Part shown: piece after piece, positions 8,436-17,415 of the stretch
How the letters are laid out: the number at the start of each line of letters is the position of its first letter
How positions within the stretch are numbered: the stretch's first letter is position 1
Assembly (NCBI RefSeq): GCF_014250685.1
Contig: NZ_JACFAJ010000010.1
Coordinates: forward strand, 62,001 to 126,000
Direction of reading: 5' to 3'
Origin: Cetobacterium sp. 2A
GTDB taxonomy: Bacteria; Fusobacteriota; Fusobacteriia; Fusobacteriales; Fusobacteriaceae
DNA: 64,000 bases
Translations under genes and position numbers: made by a program
Notes under the pieces: model-generated
What the model was told of the DNA's origin: nothing
The model's input: only the letters and a program-made list of their open reading frames with translations
Databases searched by the model: none

Positions 8436-8457
8436 GAGCAAGGATAATTTCTTGCTC
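8436..8457 (+). terminator. hairpin before the second chaperone gene
   Basis: GAGCAAG (8436-8442) and CTTGCTC (8451-8457) form a seven-base-pair stem with an eight-base loop. Only a weak T-rich run follows. It may reduce read-through from pilin into the chaperone and usher genes, giving the usual excess of pilin. Confidence 0.4.
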
Positions 8458-8489
8458 TCTATTTAACAAATTTAATACGGAGGGATTAG

Positions 8490-9176
8490 ATGAAGAAAGT
8501 AACTAAACTGTTAATATTTATAATTTTTGGATTAAAAGCTTTTGCATATATGCAAGTGGCTCCATTAATTTTTGATAAAAGAATTGATGAGGGGGCAACA
8601 GAAGAGTTCTATATAACAAATCAAACTGATCAAGAGGTTGGATATAGAATCTATAAAGAAAAAAGTGATAACGGCTTAGACATGACACCATATATGGATT
8701 TTTATCCAAAAAGTTTAAAGCTTAAATCTGGGCAAAGTGAAAAAGTAAAAGTATATATAGAGGCTCCCAAAGATTCTGAAATAGGTGAATATACGACAAT
8801 AATGGGAATAAAAGAAATAAATATACCTGAAACTAAAAAATCAGGAGGAAGAGTTGTCCTATACACTGATTTAAAATTGGAACTGGCAGGGTATGTAGGT
8901 AATTTGAAACCAGAGATAGCAATAAGAGATATAGTACAAAACGGGGAATTAATATTTGAAATTTCAAATACTGGAAAGACTAGAATAAAAGTAGAAGCAT
9001 ATTTAGAAAGTGATAATGAAAAAGAAACAAAGTATATAGATAGTTTTAGACTTTTAAAAGGGTCTAAGAAAAGTTTAAATCAAAAGATAGATATTAAAAA
9101 CTTAAAAAATCCAAAGCTAGTAATTAGAGACATGGAAGGAAATAAACTATTAGAAAAGGGGATAGGGAAACAATGA
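8490..9176 (+). CDS. periplasmic fimbrial chaperone, PapD-like (second copy)
   Basis: 228 residues with a signal peptide (about 1-19, ending AFA). The immunoglobulin-like N-domain begins with the APLIFDKRIDEGATEEFYI strand and includes YPKSLKLKSGQSEKVKVYIE, parallel to the chaperone at 5992. A GRVVLYTDLKLELAGYVG stretch corresponds to the strand preceding the second domain. The stop overlaps the usher start (ATGA), so translation is coupled and this is probably the main chaperone for the usher. It binds unfolded pilins in the periplasm and blocks premature assembly. Confidence 0.85.
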   Translation: MKKVTKLLIFIIFGLKAFAYMQVAPLIFDKRIDEGATEEFYITNQTDQEVGYRIYKEKSDNGLDMTPYMDFYPKSLKLKSGQSEKVKVYIEAPKDSEIGEYTTIMGIKEINIPETKKSGGRVVLYTDLKLELAGYVGNLKPEIAIRDIVQNGELIFEISNTGKTRIKVEAYLESDNEKETKYIDSFRLLKGSKKSLNQKIDIKNLKNPKLVIRDMEGNKLLEKGIGKQ

Positions 9177-12049
9177 AAAAAAAGTATTTTGTCTTGGGGA
9201 TAATAGTATTGGCATTTGTTTCATCAAACTACATTTTTCTTGAGGATAAAAATCTAAAAGAGAATAAAGAGTATAAAGAGATTAACCATATTGTTATAGA
9301 AGGGAGCTTTCCTATTATTTCAGAAATTCCTGAATCAGAAATAATACCATTTACGGCTCCAATACCTGAAGTTATATTAATTCAAGATGGAGAGATTGAA
9401 GAGATAAAAGAGGCAAAAGTTAATCAAAAACAAGTATCAGTGTTAAGTAAGAAGCCAACGGATAAAGAATTAGAAGAGCTTAAAAATAAAGGGTTAATAA
9501 GTGAAGATGAGTTTCTAATTTATTCAGGAAATGAAATAAGTGTGGACAGGATTCATCTTTATTCTATGTATATAAACGGAGAAAAAAAGAGTGAGTCCTA
9601 TTCTTTATTTTTAGAAGATGAAAAAATATATTTCCCACTTATTTCGTTTTTTCAATTAATAAATTTTAAAAATTATGAACAAAATAACGATATTTTAATT
9701 GGAAAGCTTGGAGATCGTTTAGATGAGATTGTAATTGATATAAAAAATAATAGAATTTTAAAAAACAATGATGAAATTAAACTGGACGAGGGTGACATAA
9801 AAAAGCAAGCAGAAGAAATCTATTTAGAGAAAGATGTATTTAGAAAGTTATTTTTAACTAACTTAGCTCTTTCTAAAGAGAAAGAAAAAGTAAATATGAC
9901 TTTAAACTTTGCAACACCTGAAGAAATTGGAATAAGACAAAATAACAACGAAAGACTTTTAAAAGAAGATAAAGAAGTGAATGACCTTCTTTTTACAAAT
10001 GAGAAAAAACTATTTGAGCTTGGATATTTAAGAACAGAACTAAATCAAATATTTAAAAAAAGTGAATATGAAAAAAATGGAGATTGGCAGAGTGATTGGG
10101 AAGCTAATCTTGAATATCAAGGAGCTTTATTATATGGAGAAATAACAGCTAATTATGATGTTAAAAATCATATATTTGAAGATGTGAAGTTAAGATATGA
10201 CAATCTATATAAAGAACATACATTTGAAGTTGGAAGCTATAAGTATATGGATGGTGGAGCAAGAGAATGGGAGTTATCACTAAAAAAAGATAAGGGGTAT
10301 ATAGTTACTGGTTCAAAGAATTACATTATTAAAGAAAACGTTCCTTTAGGGAGTAGAGTTGAACTTCTCTATTTAGGGGTAATTATAGATATAGAAAATT
10401 CTCAAAATGGTGTAATAGAGTTTAAAAATGATGAAATAAAAGAAGATAGAGAATACGAATTAAAGATTTATACTCCAGATGGAAAAATTCTAACAAGAAT
10501 AATTAATACAACAAGTAATTACAATCAGCAAAATAAAGGCGAAGTTGAATATGATGTTAATATTCGTGAAAATCATGAGATAGAAAAACCTACAATTGAT
10601 TCTAAAGTTTACTATGGTCTTACAGATAACTTAACAGTAGGAGTGGGTTATCTAAGAGATCCAGAGTTGATAAATGATAATTATGAATATCTGGATAAAG
10701 GGAGAATAGAAGCTGTTTATAGTGACTATATTTACTCCATGCCTTATACGATTAGAGCAGGTGGGGACAAGGTATTTAATGAGTTTGAATACAAGGTAAA
10801 TGAAAAGAATACTAAAGATGACTATTCTTATGATCTATTAGGACAAATAGATATAAATAAAGTTAGATTAAGACTTGAACATGAGAGTAAAGGAGAGTTT
10901 TATGAAGATAAGTACAGAAGTAAATTCTATATGAGATATACTCCCATTAAATCTTTAGATTTAGAATACGAGCATGAGAGAAACACTAAAAGAGATGGAA
11001 TCTATGGTATTGATTACAAAGAAAAATTAAACAAATATAGCATTGAATATTCAAAGTCATACAAAGATTTATTAATTACTGGAGAGTATGAATATGAGAC
11101 AGATAATAAAGGGAAATATAGCCTGAATACTTATTATACTGGACTTAGAACAATGACTATGAAACTTGAAAATACACTATTAAATGAAGGGAAAGATTAT
11201 GAAGTTGCCTTTAGCATCTTTTCAAACGGAAATCAAATGTTTGATTATAACTTAGAAGCCAGATATTCAGAAGAGGATAAAGATAAATTTACATTTAGAT
11301 TCTCAACTAATTATAATAATTGGCTTGATTACGATATGTTTATGGATAAGAAAGGAAATCAAGAACATAAATTTGGAATTGATAAAATAACAGACTTAAG
11401 AAATATAAAGGCTAGTATAAAAAATATGGAGAGTTCGCCATTAAAGGTAATTACATTTATTGATAAAAACGATAATGATAAATTTGAAGAAGGAGAAGAA
11501 GTTATTAAAGGAGTTGAGGTTGAGATTGGTGACCAAAAGATTCTAACTGATAAAAATGGAGAAGCTATGTTTTATGGAGTCCCAAATCAAGTAATTTATG
11601 AGTTAGAACCTAAAATTAAAAAGCCTAACTTCTTATTAGGAAATAACAAGGTTCAAGTTCAAGGGAAAAATACTTCCACTATAGTAGCTCATATCCCAGT
11701 AAAACCTATGCTAACTTTAACAGGTTTTATCAATATAGATGATATTTTAGACTTGTCATCTATGGATAAAATAAGATTATATGATGAGCTGTTAATTACT
11801 GTTAAAGATAGCAATGGAAAAGTAATAGATAGAGCTATTCCAGATGAACAAGGAATATTTGAAATATCAGGACTTTTACCTAAAAATTATTTAATAGAAG
11901 TCACATATATGGGAATAGATCATCAGATACAAGGGATTAATGATGAGATAGTTAAATTAACTTATGTAGAGCAAAAAGAGAGTAATCGTTATGTTTTTAA
12001 TATTAAAAACCATGGAATTACAATGGTCAAAGGAGAAAATAGAATATGA
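9173..12049 (+). CDS. outer-membrane fimbrial usher
   Basis: 958 residues, a usual usher length. It has an N-terminal hydrophobic segment (residues 4-20), an acidic linker, an N-domain (about 125-230), then a long run of alternating beta strands consistent with the usher barrel (YDVKNHIFEDVKLRYDN, VYYGLTDNLTVGVGYLRD, LEYEHERNTKRDGIYGID). The C-terminal part has a carboxypeptidase-like fold with an acidic loop (IDKNDNDKFEEGEEVIKGVE, about 761-780), as in alternate-class ushers. It secretes and orders pilins at the outer membrane. It overlaps the chaperone before it and the minor pilin after it by four bases each. Confidence 0.88.
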   Translation: MKKKYFVLGIIVLAFVSSNYIFLEDKNLKENKEYKEINHIVIEGSFPIISEIPESEIIPFTAPIPEVILIQDGEIEEIKEAKVNQKQVSVLSKKPTDKELEELKNKGLISEDEFLIYSGNEISVDRIHLYSMYINGEKKSESYSLFLEDEKIYFPLISFFQLINFKNYEQNNDILIGKLGDRLDEIVIDIKNNRILKNNDEIKLDEGDIKKQAEEIYLEKDVFRKLFLTNLALSKEKEKVNMTLNFATPEEIGIRQNNNERLLKEDKEVNDLLFTNEKKLFELGYLRTELNQIFKKSEYEKNGDWQSDWEANLEYQGALLYGEITANYDVKNHIFEDVKLRYDNLYKEHTFEVGSYKYMDGGAREWELSLKKDKGYIVTGSKNYIIKENVPLGSRVELLYLGVIIDIENSQNGVIEFKNDEIKEDREYELKIYTPDGKILTRIINTTSNYNQQNKGEVEYDVNIRENHEIEKPTIDSKVYYGLTDNLTVGVGYLRDPELINDNYEYLDKGRIEAVYSDYIYSMPYTIRAGGDKVFNEFEYKVNEKNTKDDYSYDLLGQIDINKVRLRLEHESKGEFYEDKYRSKFYMRYTPIKSLDLEYEHERNTKRDGIYGIDYKEKLNKYSIEYSKSYKDLLITGEYEYETDNKGKYSLNTYYTGLRTMTMKLENTLLNEGKDYEVAFSIFSNGNQMFDYNLEARYSEEDKDKFTFRFSTNYNNWLDYDMFMDKKGNQEHKFGIDKITDLRNIKASIKNMESSPLKVITFIDKNDNDKFEEGEEVIKGVEVEIGDQKILTDKNGEAMFYGVPNQVIYELEPKIKKPNFLLGNNKVQVQGKNTSTIVAHIPVKPMLTLTGFINIDDILDLSSMDKIRLYDELLITVKDSNGKVIDRAIPDEQGIFEISGLLPKNYLIEVTYMGIDHQIQGINDEIVKLTYVEQKESNRYVFNIKNHGITMVKGENRI

Positions 12050-12558
12050 ATAAAATATTTGTCTTATTTATATTAGTTAATATATTAAGTTTTTCAAATG
12101 CAACTCCAATTATCCCAGCAATTCCAAGCACTGGAAATACAGATATGGAAGTACCAAAATTACCAAATTCAGATAAAACTGAAAAGGATGGTAGTGTTAG
12201 AAAGTTACTCTCTAACACTACCGTAATGATTGAATCTAAGTTAAATGTTGTAGTTCCTTTAGAAATTATATCTGATATTGATATAAAAGCTATGGTTGTA
12301 GATGATGAAAGAGTAGAAGTTCCTTTTTCTTTTGAACTAAATAAAACTCCAGATATTCAAAATCACTATAAAGTTAAATACAGCGAAGATAAAATTGATA
12401 TAGATAAAGATGGAAAAATAGATACTTATATCTACTCTCCAAAATTTCTTAACAAAAGAATTATAGACGACAATATGGTTGTTATTGAAGGGGAAAATAT
12501 ATCTAAAGATGGAGTACACGAAAAGAAAATTTATATGACTATAGAGGTGAAGCAATAA
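12046..12558 (+). CDS. minor fimbrial subunit
   Basis: 170 residues with a signal peptide (about 1-19, ending SNA) and a short proline-rich start (TPIIPAIPSTG). It is beta-rich and ends with alternating residues (KKIYMTIEVKQ) like other subunits here. A calcium-loop-like IDIDKDGKIDTYIY lies around residues 118-131. Start overlaps the usher stop (ATGA) and its stop overlaps the next start (TAATG), so it is coupled to usher and tip genes. A role as adaptor between rod and tip is inferred from order only. Confidence 0.7.
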   Translation: MNKIFVLFILVNILSFSNATPIIPAIPSTGNTDMEVPKLPNSDKTEKDGSVRKLLSNTTVMIESKLNVVVPLEIISDIDIKAMVVDDERVEVPFSFELNKTPDIQNHYKVKYSEDKIDIDKDGKIDTYIYSPKFLNKRIIDDNMVVIEGENISKDGVHEKKIYMTIEVKQ

Positions 12559-15020
12559 TGATAAAAAGATTATTATTTTTATTAATACTTGTATTAAATA
12601 TCATATCTTTTTCAGAAGTTCCTCATATATATATTTATGATAATCCATCAAAACAAGTTACAACAACAGAAACATTGAAGAAAAAACCTAATGGTTCTGA
12701 AATGAATATTTCAGTTGAGAAGATTAAGACTGAAGAAATTGAGGGAGTTTTGGATAAAGGAGCAAAGAAAATTTATTTAACGATAGATGATCTAGGAGTA
12801 ACAGATAAATTAATCGTTACAGATACTTTGAAAAACATTCAAAACCCTCAAAGATTAATAAGTAAATATGACTTTGAATCCAAAAATTCAGATATTGATA
12901 TATCAATAGAGAGAATGAACTTAAATTCAAAATTGTATTTAATAGTTCTCAATTCCTCGAATAACTTAAAATGTATTAAAAAAGTTACTTCAGTTAGAGA
13001 ACAAAAGTTAGAACTTAAATCAATAGTAGACAATATTATGAAGTCTTTAACAAGAGCTAATGAGATATATTTTGAGTTTACAAGAGATTATCTTTGGAAT
13101 ACAAATCAAGTTATAACTGGAGAACATACAAGTGAACTAACTAAAGAAGTTGAAATTAGCTTTGCAGCTAATTCACAAACATACGCTTCACATAGAGGAA
13201 ATAATAGAACTGCATATGGAAGAACATATGTTGATGTAACTGACGCAAATGGAGCTTTAATAGAAAGTAGAACTTTTACATGGTGGGATTTTTTAGGAGG
13301 AGACAATAAGGTAACAGTACCTTCAAGAGTGTATTATGCAAAGAACTTTACTAGACCTGTAACTGTAAAGCTAAGATGGTCATTAGATTTAGGAGGATAT
13401 AAGGGGCACTATAATGGTGGAAGAGCTGATATGTCAGTTATTAGTAGAGTTGAACAAGTATTTAAATATGTTGTAAGTCCGCTTGAAGGAACTACTAACT
13501 TAACTTTTAATGATGATTATCAAAAGAATTATGCAAACTTTAGTTCAACTTCTTATGCGGATAGTAATCCATTAGTTTTAGAAAACACTGTTTCTGGAAT
13601 GAACTTTTCAACTTTTGGATCAGGATTAATAACTATTGAAAATGGAGATATTTTAGATATTAATGGAGTTCGTACAACAGTAGGAACTTCAGGAAACTTA
13701 GCAGAAAGAGTAACAAATATTGGAACTCTAGGATTAAAATATAAGGTAGAAAATGGAAAATTAAGATTAGGATTAAATAGCTGGGGAGTTGCGGAACCTT
13801 CAAGAGCAGCTACAGTTAAGGTCATTAGAGGAACTAGAGAAGTAACAAACCATATATTCAATATTCAAGCACCAAAAAGGTTAGAAGGAACCTCAAGGCT
13901 TGTTTTAAAAGAATATTACCCTATTGATACATATATCGCATTTAGTTCAGCAAATCTTAATTCACCAGTACCTTTAGTACTTGAAAATTCTATAAGGGAT
14001 GTTATTCTTGAAAGCTCAAGTCAACATGGAATTGTAACAATGCAACAAGGTGATATATTAGAGGTAAACGGGGTTCAGTCAACTATTGGAGCCTCAGGAA
14101 ATTTAGGAGAAAAAAATCAAAATATAGATACACTAGACTTTAAATATAAGGTTGAAAATGGGAAATTAAGATTAGCCTTGACTGGGTGGGGAGTATTAGA
14201 ACCTAGTAGAGATTTAACTATAAGGGTAATTAGAGGAGTAAATGAAATAAGCAAACATATTATTGATGTAAAATCACCTACAAAAGTTGACGGTGATACA
14301 GCTATAAAGTTTGATAATACTTATCAAATTAGAAGCTTTGCTAAGTTTAAAGGGATTGATCTATTAGCACCATTACCTGTAGTTTTAGAAAATCATCTAG
14401 GAGTAACTTTAGAAACTACAAGAGGATCAGGAATACCATTTATGAATCAAGGAGACATATTAATAATTAGTGATACTTTTAGAAGAAGTTCAAATTCTTT
14501 TGAAATTGGAGCTTCAGGAGTTTTAGAAAAGAAAAATATAAAACTTACTAATGGTGAAGTCGGTATTCAGGTAGAAGGTGGAAAATTAAGCCTAGCTTTA
14601 AACAATTGGATTGTAAACAAGAATGTGGATGTAAGAGTAAGAATTGTAAGAGGAACAAATGAAATTATGAATCACACATTCACTTTAAAAGCACCAGACG
14701 CACCGTTTAATGTAGTTCAGCAAGGAATATTAGACTTTGGAACTATAATCGCAGGAACGAAGAATAAGGCAGCGGAAACAGACATTAAAATTGAAATGAT
14801 AAAAGATGTAACAGAGATTAAGTTTAACCTCAACACAGAGAGTCCTGAGTTATATAACAAAAATGGAAAAGTACTTAAGGCTAAAAATCTTAAGACTATT
14901 GTAAGAAAGCAATCAGATAAAAAATATTTAATAAAGATTCAAGGGAAGTTGGATGTACCACAAGATCAAGAACTTGGAGAATATTCAGGAACAGCAATAC
15001 TTGAAATGAGAATAAAATAA
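12558..15020 (+). CDS. large fimbrial tip adhesin with three repeats
   Basis: 820 residues with a signal peptide (about 1-20). After an N-domain (about 25-310) come three repeats of roughly 135 residues, marked by GDILDINGVRTTVGTSGNL (about 363), GDILEVNGVQSTIGASGNL (about 498) and GDILIISDTF (about 632), each with a YKVENGKLRL- or QVEGGKLSL-type strand and a V-RG-NEI segment. The third repeat is most diverged. The last 110 residues look like a pilin domain (LDFGTIIAGTKNKAAE to ILEMRIK), which would let it dock at the fibre end. Location at the end of the chaperone-usher set and size fit a tip adhesin. The receptor cannot be guessed. Confidence 0.75.
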   Translation: MIKRLLFLLILVLNIISFSEVPHIYIYDNPSKQVTTTETLKKKPNGSEMNISVEKIKTEEIEGVLDKGAKKIYLTIDDLGVTDKLIVTDTLKNIQNPQRLISKYDFESKNSDIDISIERMNLNSKLYLIVLNSSNNLKCIKKVTSVREQKLELKSIVDNIMKSLTRANEIYFEFTRDYLWNTNQVITGEHTSELTKEVEISFAANSQTYASHRGNNRTAYGRTYVDVTDANGALIESRTFTWWDFLGGDNKVTVPSRVYYAKNFTRPVTVKLRWSLDLGGYKGHYNGGRADMSVISRVEQVFKYVVSPLEGTTNLTFNDDYQKNYANFSSTSYADSNPLVLENTVSGMNFSTFGSGLITIENGDILDINGVRTTVGTSGNLAERVTNIGTLGLKYKVENGKLRLGLNSWGVAEPSRAATVKVIRGTREVTNHIFNIQAPKRLEGTSRLVLKEYYPIDTYIAFSSANLNSPVPLVLENSIRDVILESSSQHGIVTMQQGDILEVNGVQSTIGASGNLGEKNQNIDTLDFKYKVENGKLRLALTGWGVLEPSRDLTIRVIRGVNEISKHIIDVKSPTKVDGDTAIKFDNTYQIRSFAKFKGIDLLAPLPVVLENHLGVTLETTRGSGIPFMNQGDILIISDTFRRSSNSFEIGASGVLEKKNIKLTNGEVGIQVEGGKLSLALNNWIVNKNVDVRVRIVRGTNEIMNHTFTLKAPDAPFNVVQQGILDFGTIIAGTKNKAAETDIKIEMIKDVTEIKFNLNTESPELYNKNGKVLKAKNLKTIVRKQSDKKYLIKIQGKLDVPQDQELGEYSGTAILEMRIK

Positions 15021-15193
15021 TGGAAATAAAAATAAAAGTATTTATGGGATCAAGAAATAACATTGAATTTCAAGTAAATAATTTTTTTAAAGATAAGAAC
15101 TTTGAAATAGTTGACCAAACAAAACGGGAAAATACTCCACAGGAAGTAATTCTTCTTGTTTTGTATCGTGAGATTGAAGGTGATAAGAAATGA
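15020..15193 (+). CDS. 57-residue protein of unknown function
   Basis: The ATG overlaps the stop of the tip gene (TAATGG), and the TGA overlaps the next start. The product begins MEIKIKVFMGSRNNIEFQVN and is a small soluble alpha/beta-like protein. Not recognised. Perfect overlap with both neighbours is the main evidence that it is translated. Confidence 0.5.
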   Translation: MEIKIKVFMGSRNNIEFQVNNFFKDKNFEIVDQTKRENTPQEVILLVLYREIEGDKK

Positions 15194-15354
15194 AATACAC
15201 GGTTATTTTGAAACGTAGGAAGATTTTTAAAAGATTATTCTCTCTACCACAGGTTATCTACTGTAGAACATGGGATGAGGTAGAGAAGATTATAGGCGTG
15301 AATGGAACAAATTATATGAGCGAAATTGATTATATAGAAAGTACAGGGAGATAG
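15190..15354 (+). CDS. 54-residue basic protein of unknown function
   Basis: Starts in an ATGA overlap with the gene before and ends four bases before the next start. The N-terminus is very basic (MKYTVILKRRKIFKRLFSLP) and contains a single WDEVEKIIG helix-like piece later. It has one cysteine, no export signal. Unrecognised; kept because spacing to both neighbours is that of an operon. Confidence 0.5.
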   Translation: MKYTVILKRRKIFKRLFSLPQVIYCRTWDEVEKIIGVNGTNYMSEIDYIESTGR

Positions 15355-15358
15355 CAAT

Positions 15359-15901
15359 ATGGAAAGATGTTATATTCTTAAAAAAGATAGCAAATTAAAC
15401 AAAAGTTACGATTTTTATTATGAAAATTATGAAATAGTAAGCAAAATATTGGTTAAAAAAGTTGTAGAGTTATTCAAGATTGAAGAAAGTAGTTCAATTG
15501 CTTTAAATCAAGATTGGGATTTTTATCTAAATAACAATTTAGTAAGAGAACTTGGTTTAGAAAGATTTTTTTTAGAAATATCAAGTGCAGATATTAGAGA
15601 TGAAAACGGGGAGTGGCTGGGAGTTTGGAGCGAGATTAAAAAAAATAATTCCTATTACAAAAAGTATAAAAAGTTCTTAAATGAATATCAAGAAATTGAT
15701 ATCCATAAAGTTAAAAAACCTCAATTAAAATATGATATAGGATTAAACTATACGATTAGAATAAAAGACAACATATATATATTGCTAGAAGGAAGAGAAG
15801 AACGAAAGAATGAGTTTTTAGAAAAGAATTTTGAAAAAATAAAAATGTCAGAATATTGGAAAATGATTGAAGAATTAGAAGAGAAAGGACAAAATTTATG
15901 A
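15359..15901 (+). CDS. cytoplasmic protein of unknown function, distantly like the one at 21915
   Basis: 180 residues, no export signal. It opens MERCYILKKDSKLNKSYDFY and has a central acidic helix and a long Lys/Tyr-rich helix (KKNNSYYKKYKKFLNEYQEI), followed by a strand NIYILLEG. The protein at 21915 shows the same order: a KYKKFLKNIDK segment, YRKILKKYYRLVEE, then EVYILIMN. A shared fold is possible but the identity is low. The ATG follows a GGGAGATAG site; the stop overlaps the next start (ATGA). Confidence 0.6.
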   Translation: MERCYILKKDSKLNKSYDFYYENYEIVSKILVKKVVELFKIEESSSIALNQDWDFYLNNNLVRELGLERFFLEISSADIRDENGEWLGVWSEIKKNNSYYKKYKKFLNEYQEIDIHKVKKPQLKYDIGLNYTIRIKDNIYILLEGREERKNEFLEKNFEKIKMSEYWKMIEELEEKGQNL

Positions 15902-16317
15902 AAGAAATAGTTTTAAGTTTATTTTTAATTACCAATATATTGAGCTTTTCAAAAGTAGAAATTAAGATATTTGAGCCTTTAAGGTTTGAATATCTTTCCA
16001 CTAAAAAACTTTCAAATGAAAAAATAGGAGCATACGGAACTATTGAGATTAGAGCAGAAAAGAGTGATATAGGGAAAAAGATTGTTTTTGACTTTCCAAA
16101 GAGTGGATTAATGACAAATAGAAAAAAATGGATAAAAGTAGAGAAGTATGGAATGGAACTTCCTGAAAAAGAAATGGTTATATCTCAAGAGGTAGAGCAT
16201 ATAAAGTTTTATGCTCTATTAGATAAAAGAGATATAGACAAAGGTGAAGAAGCTAAAATAATTGAAGGAGAATATACAGGATATGTTCCTATTGTTGTTT
16301 CTGAATATTCAAAATAA
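15898..16317 (+). CDS. secreted minor-pilin-like protein
   Basis: 139 residues. A signal peptide (about 1-18, VLSLFLITNILSFSK) precedes a short beta-rich protein that closes with GEYTGYVPIVVSEYSK, the same type of ending as other fimbrial subunits in this locus. Its start overlaps the preceding stop. It is probably the last structural gene of the fimbrial operon; an alternative is an unrelated periplasmic protein. Confidence 0.6.
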   Translation: MKEIVLSLFLITNILSFSKVEIKIFEPLRFEYLSTKKLSNEKIGAYGTIEIRAEKSDIGKKIVFDFPKSGLMTNRKKWIKVEKYGMELPEKEMVISQEVEHIKFYALLDKRDIDKGEEAKIIEGEYTGYVPIVVSEYSK

Positions 16318-16380
16318 TAGAGAAAAGGACATTGGCAAGAGAATAATAACTTACAGACAAGGCAATGAGGAGTATGATAA

Positions 16381-16792
16381 TTGAGAAAAATATTAATTTT
16401 TACAGTTATTTTAGTGGTTACAACAATTACTTTTTCTTTAACAATACAAGGAAAAGTAATAAAAGTAGCAGATGGAGATACAATAACTATTTTAAAAAAT
16501 GATGAAAAAATTAGAGTTCGATTGTGTGGAATAGATGCACCAGAAAAGAAACAGAAATATGGATTGAAATCTTTGGAGATGTAGATAAATTGAGGATAAA
16601 GACAGATATGGAAGAGTCGTAGGAACGGTATATTTAAATAGAGAAAATATAAATTTGTATATGATTGAAACTGGTAATGCGTGGTGGTATAGACAATATG
16701 CAAAGAATGAGTATGAGTTTAAAGCTGTTGAAAAAAAGGCAAAAGATCAAAAGTTAGGATTATGGAAAGAAAGTAACCCTGTGGCTCCTTAG
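16381..16792 (+). pseudogene. thermonuclease-like (SNase) gene broken by a deletion and frameshift
   Basis: The first part (TTG start at 16381, stop after 16581) encodes a signal peptide and the SNase N-half: GKVIKVADGDTITI and RVRLCGIDAPEKKQKYG, including the acidic DGDT and the LCGIDAPE motif. The second half follows in another frame from about 16598 (KDRYGRVVGTVYLN, MIETGNAWWYRQYA, EKKAKDQKLGLWKESNPVAP). Between them the segment that usually holds the VEV strand and catalytic Glu region is missing. The secreted or lipoprotein nuclease is therefore inactive unless frames are rejoined. Nuclease genes of this kind are common in conjugative elements. Confidence 0.85.
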
Positions 16793-16861
16793 ACATTTAG
16801 GAAAAAATATTAAACATAGCAATATTAGTTATATTAATGTTGATGGAATGTGTTAAAAGTA

Positions 16862-16899
16862 TATAATTATATTATAATTGATATATAAGGTGTATAATT
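16862..16899 (+). promoter_or_regulatory. promoter/operator with three TATAATT words
   Basis: TATAATT occurs at 16862-16868, 16873-16879 and 16893-16899, directly before a ribbon-helix-helix gene at 16926. The last copy is a good -10 element. Spacing of 11 and 20 bases puts the copies about one and two helical turns apart, which would suit autoregulation by the ribbon-helix-helix protein. Inference only. Confidence 0.35.
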
Positions 16900-16925
16900 A
16901 AGAAAATATACTAATGAGGTGACAA

Positions 16926-17213
16926 ATGGGAAAAAAATTCCACAAACATAATATTCTATTTAGAGATGATGAATATATAGAAATTAAGGAATATTGCAAA
17001 AAAATAGGAGTTTCAATAAGTCGATTTATAAGAGAAGTTGCAACTGAAAAAATAAAGAAACTAGAGGAACAAAATTTACTAGATTTTGTAAGTGGAAATT
17101 GTAAATATCTAGCCAAAGAAGAGAAGAAGGAAGTTATAAATTTTATAGAAAGTAGCGATGTCACGAAAGAGGAGTTCGAAGAGATAATAATAGATGATAT
17201 CTTGCAAAGATAA
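16926..17213 (+). CDS. ribbon-helix-helix DNA-binding protein
   Basis: 95 residues; GAGGTGA lies before the ATG. The N-terminal half reads as a ribbon-helix-helix: strand KHNILFRDDEYIEIKEYCKK, turn IGVS, helix ISRFIREVATEKI. This is the pattern of MobC-like relaxosome accessory proteins and of antitoxin repressors (residues about 6-45). The C-terminal half is acidic and helical. In a conjugative element an accessory protein that helps the relaxase at oriT is plausible, and no toxin gene follows. It is monocistronic, with a strong terminator downstream. Confidence 0.7.
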   Translation: MGKKFHKHNILFRDDEYIEIKEYCKKIGVSISRFIREVATEKIKKLEEQNLLDFVSGNCKYLAKEEKKEVINFIESSDVTKEEFEEIIIDDILQR

Positions 17214-17289
17214 GCGTTTTGAATAAATAACTAAAAAACTATTAATTTTTATTTTAACTATTGGCTTTAGAGATAAAATATATAGGTAA

Positions 17290-17320
17290 AAGTCTGTAAT
17301 GAGATGTTACAGACTTTTTT
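17290..17320 (+). terminator. rho-independent terminator
   Basis: AAGTCTGTAA (17290-17299) pairs with TTACAGACTT (17307-17316) around a seven-base loop, followed by a T-run. It ends the ribbon-helix-helix transcript. Confidence 0.85.
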
Positions 17321-17415
17321 ATTATAAAAATTTCTAAAGTGTATGATATATAAGTTTATTTACTTAGTTTCTTTAAAAATAATAGCAAAAATTAAAGTTC
17401 TATTTTGAAGGGTTG

